64,000 nucleotides of DNA from CAVVJA01 sp963809815 (GCA_963809815.1 CAWELM010000012.1:434001-498000), one strand, 5' to 3'. Counted from the first letter of the stretch, positions 18,762-28,102 are shown. Notes: generated by a model from the letters alone, not told the origin. Numbers and translations are program-made.

Positions 18762-19194
18762 GTGGCTTCCTGCTTCCGCTATGGGGACCGGCGTTCGTGG
18801 ATGGGTAGGGCTAGGCCTGCGGATCGTCTGCGGCTAACGCGGTGAACCCTCATCCTCAAGTAGACCCTTAATGTTATGTCAACCTGACATCGTGATCCGA
18901 CGGTAGACAAACCCAAGGCCGTTTCAAGCAGGCGCGCCGCGCAGCGCGCGGGCCCGTCGCCTGCTGCTGTTGGCGCGCCTTGCCCGTGCCGGGGAGCCCA
19001 CTAGCGCTTTTCGGCGCAGCGCAGGAGCTAACTGCTTCGTGATCTTGGACTCGATGCTCTCCGGCGGCGATGATTCCAAGATCATTAGCGTAGGAGTGAA
19101 CGAGAGCGGTAAGCGGACACCGGGGACAGCGGAAGCGGCGCGGGACAGGGCGAGCGGGCGAGCGTGGAGCGGTCGAGACCGGCGGGCCAACGAT
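18762..19194. other. ftsQ-ftsZ intergenic region
   Basis: 433 bp without a convincing gene; the weak frames here lack coding signals. On the ftsZ strand a TTGACA hexamer is present at 882-877 of the 18 kb block (18877-18882 on plus), a possible -35 element, but no good -10 follows at standard spacing. A GC-rich inverted-repeat patch lies at 18929-18985 (GCAGGCG and CGCCTGC arms, GGCGCGCC repeats), and a 45-nt palindromic repeat at 19039-19083. Likely carries ftsZ promoters. Confidence 0.5.
19039..19083 (+). repeat. 45-nt palindromic repeat, copy A
   Basis: Begins GTGATCTTGGAC and ends TCCAAGATC; GATCTTGGA (19041-19049) pairs perfectly with TCCAAGATC (19075-19083). A second element of the same length and layout lies at 38956-39000 on the minus strand. 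By direct alignment 30 of 45 positions match, all concentrated in the ends and a GCTCT block. Confidence 0.6.
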
Positions 19195-19944
19195 TCACCG
19201 GGCGTAGACAAGGTCGGGGTCGCTGACGTCGAAGACGGTCCCGGGCCGGGCCAGCAGGGCGGCAAGGACGCGAGCCTTGTCGGAGCTGCGATCCGGGCCA
19301 CCCCACCGCACGATCCGATTGTCACGGAGCACGAGAGAGATCCCCGCCGGATCGTCGGCCTGAATCGTGGCCAGGAGCGCGAGAACGGATGCCGGCAGCG
19401 CGCTCGCCGCGGTGGCGGCCGCCGCCGCGCTGGCCTGCGCCCGCGGACCGTCGGCGACCTGCAGCCGCGGCACGCCCCGAGGCGCCGACGTCACCGGGTG
19501 GAACTGCCGGCCGGTCCGATCGACCAAGCGAACGTCGCTGCCCCTTGTGACATAACCGACCGCGACCCGCTCGGTGAGCGTGATCACAACGGTCGAGGGA
19601 TAGTCCGCCGCGACGTCGACTGTCGCAACCTCCGGCAGCCCTTCGACCCGATGCCCGATCGCGGCGCTATCGAGCCGCACGAGCGATCGCCCAAGAGGTA
19701 CCTCGGCAGCGCGTTCCACCTCGGCGCGGGTCAGATAGTGCAGGGAGCCGCGCACGGTGATCTGCCGCACCCCGAGCAGCGGACTCCACACGACCGCCCA
19801 CAGGGCGGTGGCGAGTACGGCGACGACGGCTCCCAGAAGGATCCACATCCGCCACCGGCGCGTCCATCGCCGTTGCCGCGCGCCTGGGCGCCAATCGCGA
19901 TCTCGCTGGTCGGCCGGGCGAGAACGGAGGCGCACCCCGGTCAT
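19195..19944 (-). CDS. ftsQ: Cell division protein FtsQ
   Basis: 249 residues: basic N-terminus (ADQRDRDWRPGARQRRWTRR), one membrane helix (MWILLGAVVAVLATALWAVV), then an extracytoplasmic POTRA domain (LLGVRQITVRGSLHYLTRAE) and beta domain (VDVAADYPSTVVITLTERVA). Bridges early and late divisome proteins with FtsL and FtsB. Start ATG 19944 shares its A with the murC stop (TGATG), indicating coupling. The region beyond the POTRA domain is shorter in conserved motifs, as in other actinobacterial FtsQ. Confidence 0.92.
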   Translation of the reverse strand: MTGVRLRSRPADQRDRDWRPGARQRRWTRRWRMWILLGAVVAVLATALWAVVWSPLLGVRQITVRGSLHYLTRAEVERAAEVPLGRSLVRLDSAAIGHRVEGLPEVATVDVAADYPSTVVITLTERVAVGYVTRGSDVRLVDRTGRQFHPVTSAPRGVPRLQVADGPRAQASAAAAATAASALPASVLALLATIQADDPAGISLVLRDNRIVRWGGPDRSSDKARVLAALLARPGTVFDVSDPDLVYAR

Positions 19945-21551
19945 CAGATGTGAGTCCCACCAGCGGCGATCTCGGCCAGGATTTCTGGGCAGAGCAGATA
20001 GACCGTGCCGATGCCCATCGTCAGCACGAGATCCCCGGGTCGGGCGATGTCGGCGATCCGCTTCGGCACCGCGCCGAAGCGGTCCTCGTAGATCACCCGC
20101 TCGTCCGGAAGCGGAATCCGCTCCGCGATGAGCGCACCGGTCACGCCCGGTATCGGCTCCTCACGGGCCGGGAAGATGTCGAGGACAACCGCGATGTCGG
20201 CAATCGCCATCGCTTCGGCGAACTCATCGGCGAAGGTCTGAGTGCGGCTGTACGTGCCCGGCTGGAACACCGCAATGAGCCGACCGTCGCCTGCGACGAC
20301 GCGTGCCGCAGTGAGCGCAGCCGCAACCTCCGTGGGGTGGTGGGCATAGTCGTCGTACACCCGCACCCCCAGGGCCTCGCCGTGCAGCTCGAAGCGGCGG
20401 TGCACCCCCTGAAACGACCGCCAGGCACGCAGCACTGTGGCCACATCGAGCCCGAGGTCGACGGCGACGGCGAGTGCCGCAGTCGCGTTCAAGGCCATGT
20501 GCCGGCCTACCAGTGCGCCGACGCTTACCCGGATAGGTTCCTCACCCGCTGCAAGCTGCACCGTGAAGTCGACTCCGTCAGGCCGCTCGTCGATATCGCT
20601 GACCTGGACGTCGGCGTCCAGGGACTGACCGTACGTCCGCACACGCCGCCCCTCCGCCTGGGCGTACTCCGCTATCCGTCGGGCCCCGGGGTCGTCGGCG
20701 GACACAACAAGGAGCCCATTCGCCTCGATCCGATCGACGAACTGCCGAAACGCGGTGAATATCCCGTCGAGATCTCCATAGTTCTCGAGGTGATCGGCCT
20801 CCACGTTCGTTACGACGGCCGTCGCCGGACGGACCAACAGGAACGAGCCGTCGCTTTCGTCGGCCTCGACGATCGCCAGGTCCCCCGTTCCGAGATGCGC
20901 GTTGATGCCGGTCTCATACAGGTTGCCGCCGATCGCGAACGACGGATCCAGCTGGCACGCCTGGGCAGCGACGGTGAGCAGCGAAGTGGTCGTGGTCTTG
21001 CCGTGGGTGCCCGAGATAGCGATCATGCGCCGGTCCTCGAGCGCTGAGGACAGCGCCGCGGCTCGGCGCAGGAACGGCTTACCGCTGTTTCGGGCCGCCA
21101 CGAACTCCGGATGGGCGGGGCTGATGGCTGTCGTGTACACGAACGTGTCGGTCGTGTCGACATGCTGGGGCGAGTGACCGATCTGGACGTCCGCACCGAG
21201 CGCCCGCAGCGCCGCAACGGTGGTCGAATCGCGCGCTTCGCAGCCGGTGACCGTAACGCCACGTTCGATGAGGATGCGGGCCAGCGCGCTCATCCCGGCT
21301 CCGGCGATGCCCATGATGTGCACCCGGCCCAACGAGGCCAAGGCCGGAACCAGGTCGGTCGGGGCGCTCCGTACCAACGCCGCGCCGGGCGCCGCCCAGT
21401 CAGCCGGTCGATCATGATCAGCGTCCCGCGTCGGCACGTCGTGGCGCGGCCCGGTCGACGGGGCCGACGCCTGCACCCCACCAAAACGCTGCGCGTTTTC
21501 GTGGGGACCCCGCTCCTCGGCGCTTTGCCCCCGCGATGATCCCCCGCTCAT
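19944..21551 (-). CDS. murC: UDP-N-acetylmuramate--L-alanine ligase
   Basis: 535 residues. Start ATG 21551 overlaps the murG stop as ATGA. The Mur ligase core begins near residue 60 (LASLGRVHIMGIAGAGMSAL); ATP-binding is ISGTHGKTTTTSLL, then AIVEADESDGSFL and HHPTEVAAALTAAR. Compared with usual MurC (about 460-490), it carries an N-terminal extension of some 55 residues of low complexity. That extension contains a 31-nt DNA palindrome (21476-21506) read through in frame as GPHENAQRFGG. Adds L-Ala to UDP-MurNAc in the cytoplasm. Confidence 0.96.
   Translation of the reverse strand: MSGGSSRGQSAEERGPHENAQRFGGVQASAPSTGPRHDVPTRDADHDRPADWAAPGAALVRSAPTDLVPALASLGRVHIMGIAGAGMSALARILIERGVTVTGCEARDSTTVAALRALGADVQIGHSPQHVDTTDTFVYTTAISPAHPEFVAARNSGKPFLRRAAALSSALEDRRMIAISGTHGKTTTTSLLTVAAQACQLDPSFAIGGNLYETGINAHLGTGDLAIVEADESDGSFLLVRPATAVVTNVEADHLENYGDLDGIFTAFRQFVDRIEANGLLVVSADDPGARRIAEYAQAEGRRVRTYGQSLDADVQVSDIDERPDGVDFTVQLAAGEEPIRVSVGALVGRHMALNATAALAVAVDLGLDVATVLRAWRSFQGVHRRFELHGEALGVRVYDDYAHHPTEVAAALTAARVVAGDGRLIAVFQPGTYSRTQTFADEFAEAMAIADIAVVLDIFPAREEPIPGVTGALIAERIPLPDERVIYEDRFGAVPKRIADIARPGDLVLTMGIGTVYLLCPEILAEIAAGGTHI
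21476..21506 (-). repeat. 31-nt palindromic element inside murC
   Basis: Arms CCCCACCAAAACGC (21476-21489) and GCGTTTTCGTGGGG (21493-21506) pair with one mismatch around a 3-nt TGC loop. On the minus strand it aligns without gaps to the palindrome at 58773-58803: same 14+3+14 layout and same central CGCGCAGCG. Located in the non-conserved N-terminal extension of MurC. Confidence 0.6.
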
Positions 21552-22654
21552 CGGACCGTCCCGAACCGCCGGTGCTCGACGGCGACGTTCAGCACAGCGC
21601 GAGCGAGGACGATATCCGCGTCGCGGGACCCCGCGCCGGCTGCGGATTTGGACATGGCGGCCAGCCGGCACGGATCGGTCATGATCGGGATCAGGTTCTC
21701 GGCAATCCAGCCCGGGCTGAGCGTGGCATCCTCGACGAGCAGGCCGCCACCGGCCAAGACGATCGGTCGGGCGTTGAATCGTTGCTCGCCGTTCCCATGC
21801 GGATAGGGCACATAGGCCGCGGGTAGCCCGACTGCCGAAACTTCAGCGCACGTCATGGCGCCGCATCGGCACAGCACGAAATCCGCCGCCGCGTAGGCGA
21901 GATGCATCTGCTCCACGAAGGGCACGACCGCGTACGGTGGCTGCCCAGGCGGCACCGCCACGGTGTTCTTGCCTCCGACGATGTGCAGTACCTGGATTCC
22001 CGCCCGGCGGAGGGCGTCCGCCGCTCCGGCGCAGGCCCGGTTCAGCGACTGAGCGCCCTGCGAGCCGCCGGTGACCAGAAGCGTCGGCGCGTCGGGCAGC
22101 AACCCGAACGCGCTCCGCGCGCGCGGCCGCATCGCCGTCCGATCCAGGCCGGATATAGCCGGCCGGAGCGGAATGCCGATCGCCACTGCGTGAGGCAGTC
22201 GGACCTGCTCGGACGCCGTGTACACGTGATGGGTCAGCCGGGCTGCCAATCGGTTGGCCACTCCTGGGCGGGCATTCGCCTCGTGCACGACGATGGGCAG
22301 CCGCGCGCGGCGGGCCGCCAGATACGCCGGCAGCGCAACGTACCCGCCGAATCCCACGATCACGTCGGCGTTCGCCCGGACCAGCACGTCAGCGGTCATC
22401 CGGACGGCATCGTTCACCCGACCGGGCATGCGCAATAGTGCCGAATTCATCTTGCGGGGCAGCGGCACCGGCGGGATCAGCTCGAGCGGGTAGCCCCGAG
22501 GCGGGATCAGCGTGCGATCCAGTCCCTTCTCGGTGCCTAGGGCGGTTATCTGAGCGCTGGACTCGAGCCGCCGAACCGCGTCGGCCAACGCCATCGCAGG
22601 CTCGATGTGGCCGGCCGTGCCGCCGCCGGCGACGACCACCGACACCGCCGTCAC
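21548..22654 (-). CDS. murG: Lipid II synthase MurG (UDP-GlcNAc transferase)
   Basis: 368 residues from GTG 22654 (VTAVSVVVAGGGTAGHIEPA), 28 bp past the ftsW stop; a GTG at 22717 inside ftsW is also open but gives a His/Asp-rich non-family N-terminus. GT28 motifs: GGGTAGHIEPAMALAD, GFGGYVALPAYLAAR, VVHEANARPGVANRLAA, VTGGSQGAQSLNRAC and the donor-binding VLCRCGAMTCAEVSAVGLPA with PYPHGNGEQRFNA. Transfers GlcNAc to lipid I at the inner membrane face. The relatives' CRSGA is CRCGA here. Confidence 0.94.
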   Translation of the reverse strand: MTAVSVVVAGGGTAGHIEPAMALADAVRRLESSAQITALGTEKGLDRTLIPPRGYPLELIPPVPLPRKMNSALLRMPGRVNDAVRMTADVLVRANADVIVGFGGYVALPAYLAARRARLPIVVHEANARPGVANRLAARLTHHVYTASEQVRLPHAVAIGIPLRPAISGLDRTAMRPRARSAFGLLPDAPTLLVTGGSQGAQSLNRACAGAADALRRAGIQVLHIVGGKNTVAVPPGQPPYAVVPFVEQMHLAYAAADFVLCRCGAMTCAEVSAVGLPAAYVPYPHGNGEQRFNARPIVLAGGGLLVEDATLSPGWIAENLIPIMTDPCRLAAMSKSAAGAGSRDADIVLARAVLNVAVEHRRFGTVR

Positions 22655-22682
22655 GATGCCACCGGGCCGCTCGTGATCATGG

Positions 22683-24209
22683 TCATCGTGGGCGACCCGG
22701 TCGATACCGTCCATCACTGCCGGTCAGCGGCAGCGGGTGCCCCGGTCGCCGTTGCTGAGCCGGCGGCGCCCAGGCCGGCGAACCCGCCGTCGCCGGGCGC
22801 CTCGGCCGGGCTCCGCCGCCGATCGGTCCGGTCGATGTGGTGCGGCCAGCCGCGCCATGCTGGTTCGCCCGCGAGGCACCCGTCGAAGCGGTCGGCCGGG
22901 CGCCGGCCGGCGGCCTGGGTTCGCGGCTTGGCGCCGAGCGCTTCGGCGGAACGTACGCCTTCGGCATGGGCAGGCGGGCCCAACGCGTTATCCGGCTCTG
23001 GGTGCCTGAGGCGGTGGCTCGCTGAGCAGCCGCTACGGCTGACGGTTCGTGACGCGCGAACGAGACGAGCATGCCGAACACGGCGAACGTGACGAGCAGC
23101 GAGGCCCCGCCCGCGGAAATGAAAGGCAACGGGATGCCGGTCACGGGCAGCAACGCCGTCACGTAGCCAATATTGATCAAGGCCTGGCCGCATATCCACA
23201 CCGTCGCCCCACCGGTGGCAAGCCGCACGAAGGGATCTGCGCTGCGTCGCGCGATTCGCACACCGGCGACGGCGAACAGCGCAAAGAACACCAGCACCGC
23301 AACTGAGCCGATCAGGCCGAGCTCCTCGCCTATGACCGAGTAGACGTAGTCCGTGTTGGCGTTGGGCACCCAGCTGTACTTCGATGTTCCGTTGCCGAGA
23401 CCAACCCCGAACACTCCGCCTGACGCCAAAGCGTAGAGGCCCTCCACCGTCTGGAATCCGGCTCCGTTGTGCTGGTCGAACGGGTGCAGAAACGTCAGCA
23501 ACCGCTGCAGCCGATAGGGCTCGAATACCGCGAGGGCGGTGACTACACCGCCGACGCCCAGCAGCAGCAGCGCGAAGTATCGCAGCGGCAGCCCGACCAT
23601 CCACAGCAGGCCGATCAAGATCAGAATGAAGCACATCGTCGTGCCGAGATCTGGCTCTCGCATCACGAGCGCGCAGAAGATGACGAAGACAGGTACCAGC
23701 GGCAGAACGATCTGCCCGGCTCGGGACAACGTGCCGAGGTGCTGCTTGCGGGCGAGCAGATCCGCCGCCCAGACGAGAATGGCGAGCTTGCCGAACTCGG
23801 ACGGCTGGAACTGCAACGGACCGAAGTCGAGCCAGCGCCGGGCTCCGTACGCCATCACGCCGATGCCCGGAATGAGCACCGCGAACAGCAGCACGGCTGC
23901 GATGATCAGCATGGGATAGGCGAGGACGCGATATCCACGCGGTGGCAGCCGGACCGCGATCCAGAACACCGGCACGCCAAGGATGACGAACACGATCTCT
24001 TTGATCAGCTGGCTCCACATGGCGGCATCGTTGGTATGCGACGCCGAGATCGTGGTCGACGCCGCCATGAGCACGCCGAACCCGAGCAAACCGCCGCCGG
24101 CGAGCAGCAACAGCTGTAGGGAGGCATAGGGACCGTCCAGCAAACGGTCGCCGACCCGGGCGCTGGACAACGCGCCCCGCAGCCGCGTGGACAGGCTGCT
24201 TGCAGTCAC
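22683..24209 (-). CDS. ftsW: Peptidoglycan glycosyltransferase FtsW
   Basis: 508-residue SEDS polymerase working with the septal transpeptidase FtsI. About ten membrane helices; SEDS landmarks include YGARRWLDFGPLQFQPSEFG with KLAILVWAAD, REPDLGTTMCFI, and NTDYVYSVIGEELGLIGSV with the catalytic-region Glu/Asp residues, and TGIPLPFISAGGASLL. A cytoplasmic Pro/Arg-rich tail of about 110 residues follows. Start GTG 24209 overlaps the murD stop as GTGA. Confidence 0.95.
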   Translation of the reverse strand: MTASSLSTRLRGALSSARVGDRLLDGPYASLQLLLLAGGGLLGFGVLMAASTTISASHTNDAAMWSQLIKEIVFVILGVPVFWIAVRLPPRGYRVLAYPMLIIAAVLLFAVLIPGIGVMAYGARRWLDFGPLQFQPSEFGKLAILVWAADLLARKQHLGTLSRAGQIVLPLVPVFVIFCALVMREPDLGTTMCFILILIGLLWMVGLPLRYFALLLLGVGGVVTALAVFEPYRLQRLLTFLHPFDQHNGAGFQTVEGLYALASGGVFGVGLGNGTSKYSWVPNANTDYVYSVIGEELGLIGSVAVLVFFALFAVAGVRIARRSADPFVRLATGGATVWICGQALINIGYVTALLPVTGIPLPFISAGGASLLVTFAVFGMLVSFARHEPSAVAAAQRATASGTQSRITRWARLPMPKAYVPPKRSAPSREPRPPAGARPTASTGASRANQHGAAGRTTSTGPIGGGARPRRPATAGSPAWAPPAQQRRPGHPLPLTGSDGRYRPGRPR

Positions 24210-25579
24210 CGCGACCCCAGCGCTGCCACCGCCGCGGCGAACCTGGTGCCGCGTTCGGCGTAGCCGCTGAACATGTCATAGGAGGCCGCCGCCGGCGCGA
24301 GCAAGACGGTGTCGCCGGGGTGAGCCAGGCCAGCCGCGGCCCCCACCACCTCGGTCATGGCTCCATCGTCCTGGGTGGCCACGGTGATCACCGGCACATC
24401 CGGGGCGTGTCGCGCGAGCGCAGCCGCGATGTGCTCGCGATCGACCCCGAGCAGGACGACGCCGGCCAGTTTCGACGCGAATCGCGCCACCAGATCGTCA
24501 ACCGGAGCGTCCTTCAGCTGGCCGCCGGCGATCCACACAACGCGGGGATAGGCCGCGAGCGATGCGGCGGCCGCATGCGGATTGGTCGCCTTGCTGTCGT
24601 CCACCCAGCGCACCCCGTCACGTGTGATCACAAGCTGGTTCCGATGGGGATCCGGCCGAAAGGCGCGCAACCCCGCGGCGACGGCTTCGGGTGGCACGCC
24701 CTGGGATCGGGCAAGGGCAGCGGCGCACAGCGCGTTGGTGATGTTGTGCGGTCCGACCGGGTGCACGGCAGCCACCTCGACCAGTTCCACGCCGTCGGCG
24801 AACGCCCGGTCGACGAGCACGCCGTCGCGAACCCCGAGCTGGCCGTCGGTTGGTTGGGCGAGGTGCACGCCCACGCGGGTATCCGCTGACGTTGCCGCGA
24901 ACAGCTCCGCCACGCATTCGTCGTCGAGGTTGGCGACCGCGACCGGTGTTGCCCATACCCGTGTCTTCGCTTCGACGTAAGCGGGCATCGAGCCGTGCCA
25001 GTCCAGATGATCGGGAGCGAGGTTCAGCAGCGCACCCGCCGCAGGGCGAACGGACTGCGACCAGTGCAACTGGAAGCTCGACACTTCGACTGACAGCACG
25101 TCGTAGGGCGGGGACGCGGTGACGGCGTCGATGATCGACACGCCTACGTTGCCGACCGCGCGGGCGCGTCGCCCCGCCGCCAGCAGAATCGACTCCAGCA
25201 TGCGAACAGTCGTCGTCTTGCCATTGGTCCCAGTGACCGCGAGCCACGGCGCGCCGGCCGGGTCGCGCAGCTGCCAGGCGAGCTCGACCTCGCCCCAGAC
25301 CGGAATGCCGACAGCTGCGGCCTCGCGTAGCAACGGATGGTCCGGACGAAGTCCGGGCGACGTCACAACAAGATCCACGCCAGGCGGCACCCTGTCCGGG
25401 TCACCGACGAAGGAGGCCCCGGCGGCGAGAAGTGGATCGACGGCCGTGGTTCGGTACCGGTCTGCGAGCACCACCCGCGCACCGCGCGCGAGCAGTGCGC
25501 GGGCGGCCGACTCCCCCGCGAACCGCACCCCGCAGACCAGAACCGTCCGCCCGAAGGGGTCAAGTGGCGAGTCAGCCAT
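24206..25579 (-). CDS. murD: UDP-N-acetylmuramoylalanine--D-glutamate ligase
   Basis: 457 residues. Mur ligase motifs: ATP loop TGTNGKTTTVRMLESILLAA, LNLAPDHLDWHGSM, HNITNALCAAALARSQGV and DDSKATNPHAAAASL (MurD-typical). Adds D-Glu to UDP-MurNAc-L-Ala. Start ATG 25579 overlaps the end of mraY by 8 bp. Sits in the coupled murE-murF-mraY-murD-ftsW block. Confidence 0.96.
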   Translation of the reverse strand: MADSPLDPFGRTVLVCGVRFAGESAARALLARGARVVLADRYRTTAVDPLLAAGASFVGDPDRVPPGVDLVVTSPGLRPDHPLLREAAAVGIPVWGEVELAWQLRDPAGAPWLAVTGTNGKTTTVRMLESILLAAGRRARAVGNVGVSIIDAVTASPPYDVLSVEVSSFQLHWSQSVRPAAGALLNLAPDHLDWHGSMPAYVEAKTRVWATPVAVANLDDECVAELFAATSADTRVGVHLAQPTDGQLGVRDGVLVDRAFADGVELVEVAAVHPVGPHNITNALCAAALARSQGVPPEAVAAGLRAFRPDPHRNQLVITRDGVRWVDDSKATNPHAAAASLAAYPRVVWIAGGQLKDAPVDDLVARFASKLAGVVLLGVDREHIAAALARHAPDVPVITVATQDDGAMTEVVGAAAGLAHPGDTVLLAPAAASYDMFSGYAERGTRFAAAVAALGSR

Positions 25580-26663
25580 GTCCGATGAACTCGGCGTAGA
25601 ACAACCCGGTGCCGAACGCGACGGCCAGTCCGGCGATGATCCAGAAGCGCACGATGATCGTGATCTCCTGCCAACCGGACAGCTCGAAATGGTGATGGAT
25701 CGGCGACATCTTGAATACCCGTTGCCCGGTCCCTGTGCGCCGGCGGGTGTACTTGAACCAGCCCGTCTGGATGATGCCCGAGAGCGTCACGACGGCGAAC
25801 AGCCCACCCAGGACAACCAGCAGCAACTCTGTCCGCGACAAAATGGCTATGCCGGCCATCAGGCCGCCCAGGGCCATCGAGCCGGTGTCGCCCATGAAAA
25901 TCTGCGCCGGGGAAGCGTTCCACCACAGGAAACCGAAGCATGCGCTCATGGCCGAGGCGGACACGAGAGCGAGGTCAATCGGATCCCGCGCGAGGTAGCA
26001 GCCGGGGAGCGACACCGTGCCGCAGCTGTTGCGGAACTGGATGAACGTGATCAGCGTGTAGGCGCCGAACACCATCGCGCAGGCGCCGGCGGCGAGGCCG
26101 TCGAGCCCGTCCGTCAGGTTCACCGAGTTCGTAGTCGCCGTGACGATGAGATACGCCAGCACGACAAACCCGATCGCCCCCAGGCTGATCGAGCTGATGT
26201 CCCGCACGTAGGAGAGGTGGGTCGACGCCGGCCGGAGTCCGCGGGAATTGGGGAACTGCAGGGCGAGTATCGCGAACGTCACCCCCACGACGAGCTGCCC
26301 GGCAAATTTCGCCCGGGCCCGCAGACCCAGGTTGCGCTGCCGGCGGATCTTGATGAAATCGTCGACGAAACCGACGGCGCCGCAGCCCACCATCAGGAAT
26401 AGCAGCAACAGACCTGACGCCGACGGGCCGCCATCGCCCCGGATCGCGGTCAGCCCGTGCGCGACGATGTATCCGAACAGGGTCGAGACAATGATCGCTA
26501 CGCCGCCCATGGTCGGCGTTCCGCGCTTGACCAGGTGGCCGGGTGGCCCGTCGTTGCGGATCTCCTGCCCGAAGCCACGCAGCCGGAAGTATCGCACGAT
26601 CACCGGGGTGAACAGGATGGAGAACAACAGCGCGGAGACGGCGGCGAGCAGGATCGTTTTCAC
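25572..26663 (-). CDS. mraY: Phospho-MurNAc-pentapeptide transferase
   Basis: 363-residue polytopic enzyme making lipid I from UDP-MurNAc-pentapeptide and undecaprenyl phosphate. Family signatures: HLVKRGTPTMGGVAII near residue 45, the Asp pair in GFVDDFIKI, NLTDGLDGLAAG, IFMGDTGSMALGG and KMSPIHHHFELSGW. About ten helices. Start GTG 26663 overlaps the murF stop as GTGA. Confidence 0.97.
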   Translation of the reverse strand: MKTILLAAVSALLFSILFTPVIVRYFRLRGFGQEIRNDGPPGHLVKRGTPTMGGVAIIVSTLFGYIVAHGLTAIRGDGGPSASGLLLLFLMVGCGAVGFVDDFIKIRRQRNLGLRARAKFAGQLVVGVTFAILALQFPNSRGLRPASTHLSYVRDISSISLGAIGFVVLAYLIVTATTNSVNLTDGLDGLAAGACAMVFGAYTLITFIQFRNSCGTVSLPGCYLARDPIDLALVSASAMSACFGFLWWNASPAQIFMGDTGSMALGGLMAGIAILSRTELLLVVLGGLFAVVTLSGIIQTGWFKYTRRRTGTGQRVFKMSPIHHHFELSGWQEITIIVRFWIIAGLAVAFGTGLFYAEFIGHG

Positions 26664-28102
26664 TCCCGGCCCGTCCTCCTCTCCGGGCGTTCGCCCGAGT
26701 TAACGGCCGCCGCCGAGGCGTCCCCGAGCGCGATGGCGACTCGTTCGAGGCTTGCGGCTCGGGATGCCTTCACGAGTACCACGTCTCCGGGCCGAAGCTC
26801 GTGCTGCAGCAGTATCAGCGCAGCATCCGAGTCGGCGACCCACGTCGACTCACCATCCCAGGAGCCTTCCAGAGCGGCGCCGTGCGCCATCGACCGGGCG
26901 GCCGCACCCACGGCGATCAGCCGTGATATGTCCAGTCGCACCGCGAGGCGCCCGATCGCGTCGTGCTCATCCGCGGCATCCGCGCCCAGCTCGGCCATCT
27001 CGCCGAGTACGGCGACAGTGCGCGCCGACCGGGCCCGGCCAATCGCGGCCAGGGTCTTCAACGCGGCCCGAACCGATTCCGGATTGGCGTTGTAGGCGTC
27101 GTTGATGACTACGACGCCGTCTGCGCGCTCCACCACCTCCATCCGCCAGCGCGACCGAGGACCGGCCACCGACAGGGCCTCCGCGATGGCGGGCACTGAC
27201 AGCCCGCACTCCAACGCGACGGCAGCGCCGGCGAGGGCATTGCCGACATGATGGCCGCCGACGAGCGGCAGGGTGACCATCGCCCTTCCGGCGGGCGCAG
27301 TGAGCCGGAATGTCGCGCGGCCCAGGTCATCGAGCCGGACCTGATCGGCTCGCACATCGACGCCCGCCGACTCACCGACAGTCACGACACGCGCCCGAGT
27401 GCGGTTCGCCATGCCCGCCACCAACGGGTCATCGGCATTCAGGACCGCGATGCCGCCGTCCGTCACGGCGGGCAGCGCCTCGACGAGCTCCGCCTTCGCT
27501 GTCGCGATCGCCTCCCGAGAGCCGAACTCCCCGAGATGGGCGCTGCCGACGTTCAGCACGACCCCGATCCGGGGCGGCGCGATCCGGGTGAGTGCCCGGA
27601 TGTGACCGATGCCGCGAGCGCTTGTCTCGAGAACCAGGAACCGGGTCGAGGTGTCCGCGCGCAGCACCGTGTACGGGTGCCCCAGTTCATTGTTGAAAGA
27701 ACCAGGTGGTGCAATCGTCGGACCTATCCGCTCCAGAAGCGCAGCGACGAGATCCTTCGTCGAGGTCTTGCCGGACGACCCGGTGATGCCGATGACCGTG
27801 GCGCTGAGGCACCGGGCGACCTCGGTGGCAAGAGCGGCCATGGCCGCCAGGCTGTCGCCCACGAGCACGTGCGGGACGGCGACCGGGCGGGTGACTACCG
27901 CCGCGACCGCGCCCGCGTCGATCGCCGCCGCAGCGTGGTCGTGCCCGTCCGCGTGCTGACCGGCAAAGGCGACGAACAGGCCGCCCGGAGTGACGCGCCG
28001 CGAGTCGAATTCGACGCTGCCGGTCACCCGGACCGTGGGGTCCGCACGGCCCAGCATCCCCCTGGTGACGGCCGCAACCTGGCCTAGCGTCAACTCGATC
28101 AT
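26660..28102 (-). CDS. murF: UDP-MurNAc-tripeptide--D-alanyl-D-alanine ligase
   Basis: 480 residues. Mur ligase domains: N-terminal FDSRRVTPGGLFVAFAGQHA, ATP loop GITGSSGKTSTKDLVAALLE, LNVGSAHLGEFGS and NDAYNANPESVRAALKTLA, the last typical of MurF. Completes the pentapeptide precursor. Start ATG 28102 overlaps murE as ATGA, and its stop overlaps mraY. No ddl gene lies in this cluster. Confidence 0.96.
   Translation of the reverse strand: MIELTLGQVAAVTRGMLGRADPTVRVTGSVEFDSRRVTPGGLFVAFAGQHADGHDHAAAAIDAGAVAAVVTRPVAVPHVLVGDSLAAMAALATEVARCLSATVIGITGSSGKTSTKDLVAALLERIGPTIAPPGSFNNELGHPYTVLRADTSTRFLVLETSARGIGHIRALTRIAPPRIGVVLNVGSAHLGEFGSREAIATAKAELVEALPAVTDGGIAVLNADDPLVAGMANRTRARVVTVGESAGVDVRADQVRLDDLGRATFRLTAPAGRAMVTLPLVGGHHVGNALAGAAVALECGLSVPAIAEALSVAGPRSRWRMEVVERADGVVVINDAYNANPESVRAALKTLAAIGRARSARTVAVLGEMAELGADAADEHDAIGRLAVRLDISRLIAVGAAARSMAHGAALEGSWDGESTWVADSDAALILLQHELRPGDVVLVKASRAASLERVAIALGDASAAAVNSGERPERRTGRE

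Noticed and set aside
17487..18845. 452-codon plus-strand frame opposite ftsZ
   Set aside because: Shadow of ftsZ and yggS; no start signal and no recognisable sequence.
18924..19325. 133-codon minus-strand frame in the ftsQ-ftsZ spacer
   Set aside because: Mostly an out-of-frame reading of the end of ftsQ; the intergenic remainder is Arg/Ala-rich from GC-rich repeats.
18970..19953. 327-codon plus-strand frame opposite ftsQ
   Set aside because: Shadow; Arg/Gly/Asp-rich with no family resemblance.
22714..24279. 521-codon minus-strand frame overlapping ftsW
   Set aside because: Out-of-frame reading of ftsW on the same strand; Arg/Ala-rich and lacks membrane helices.
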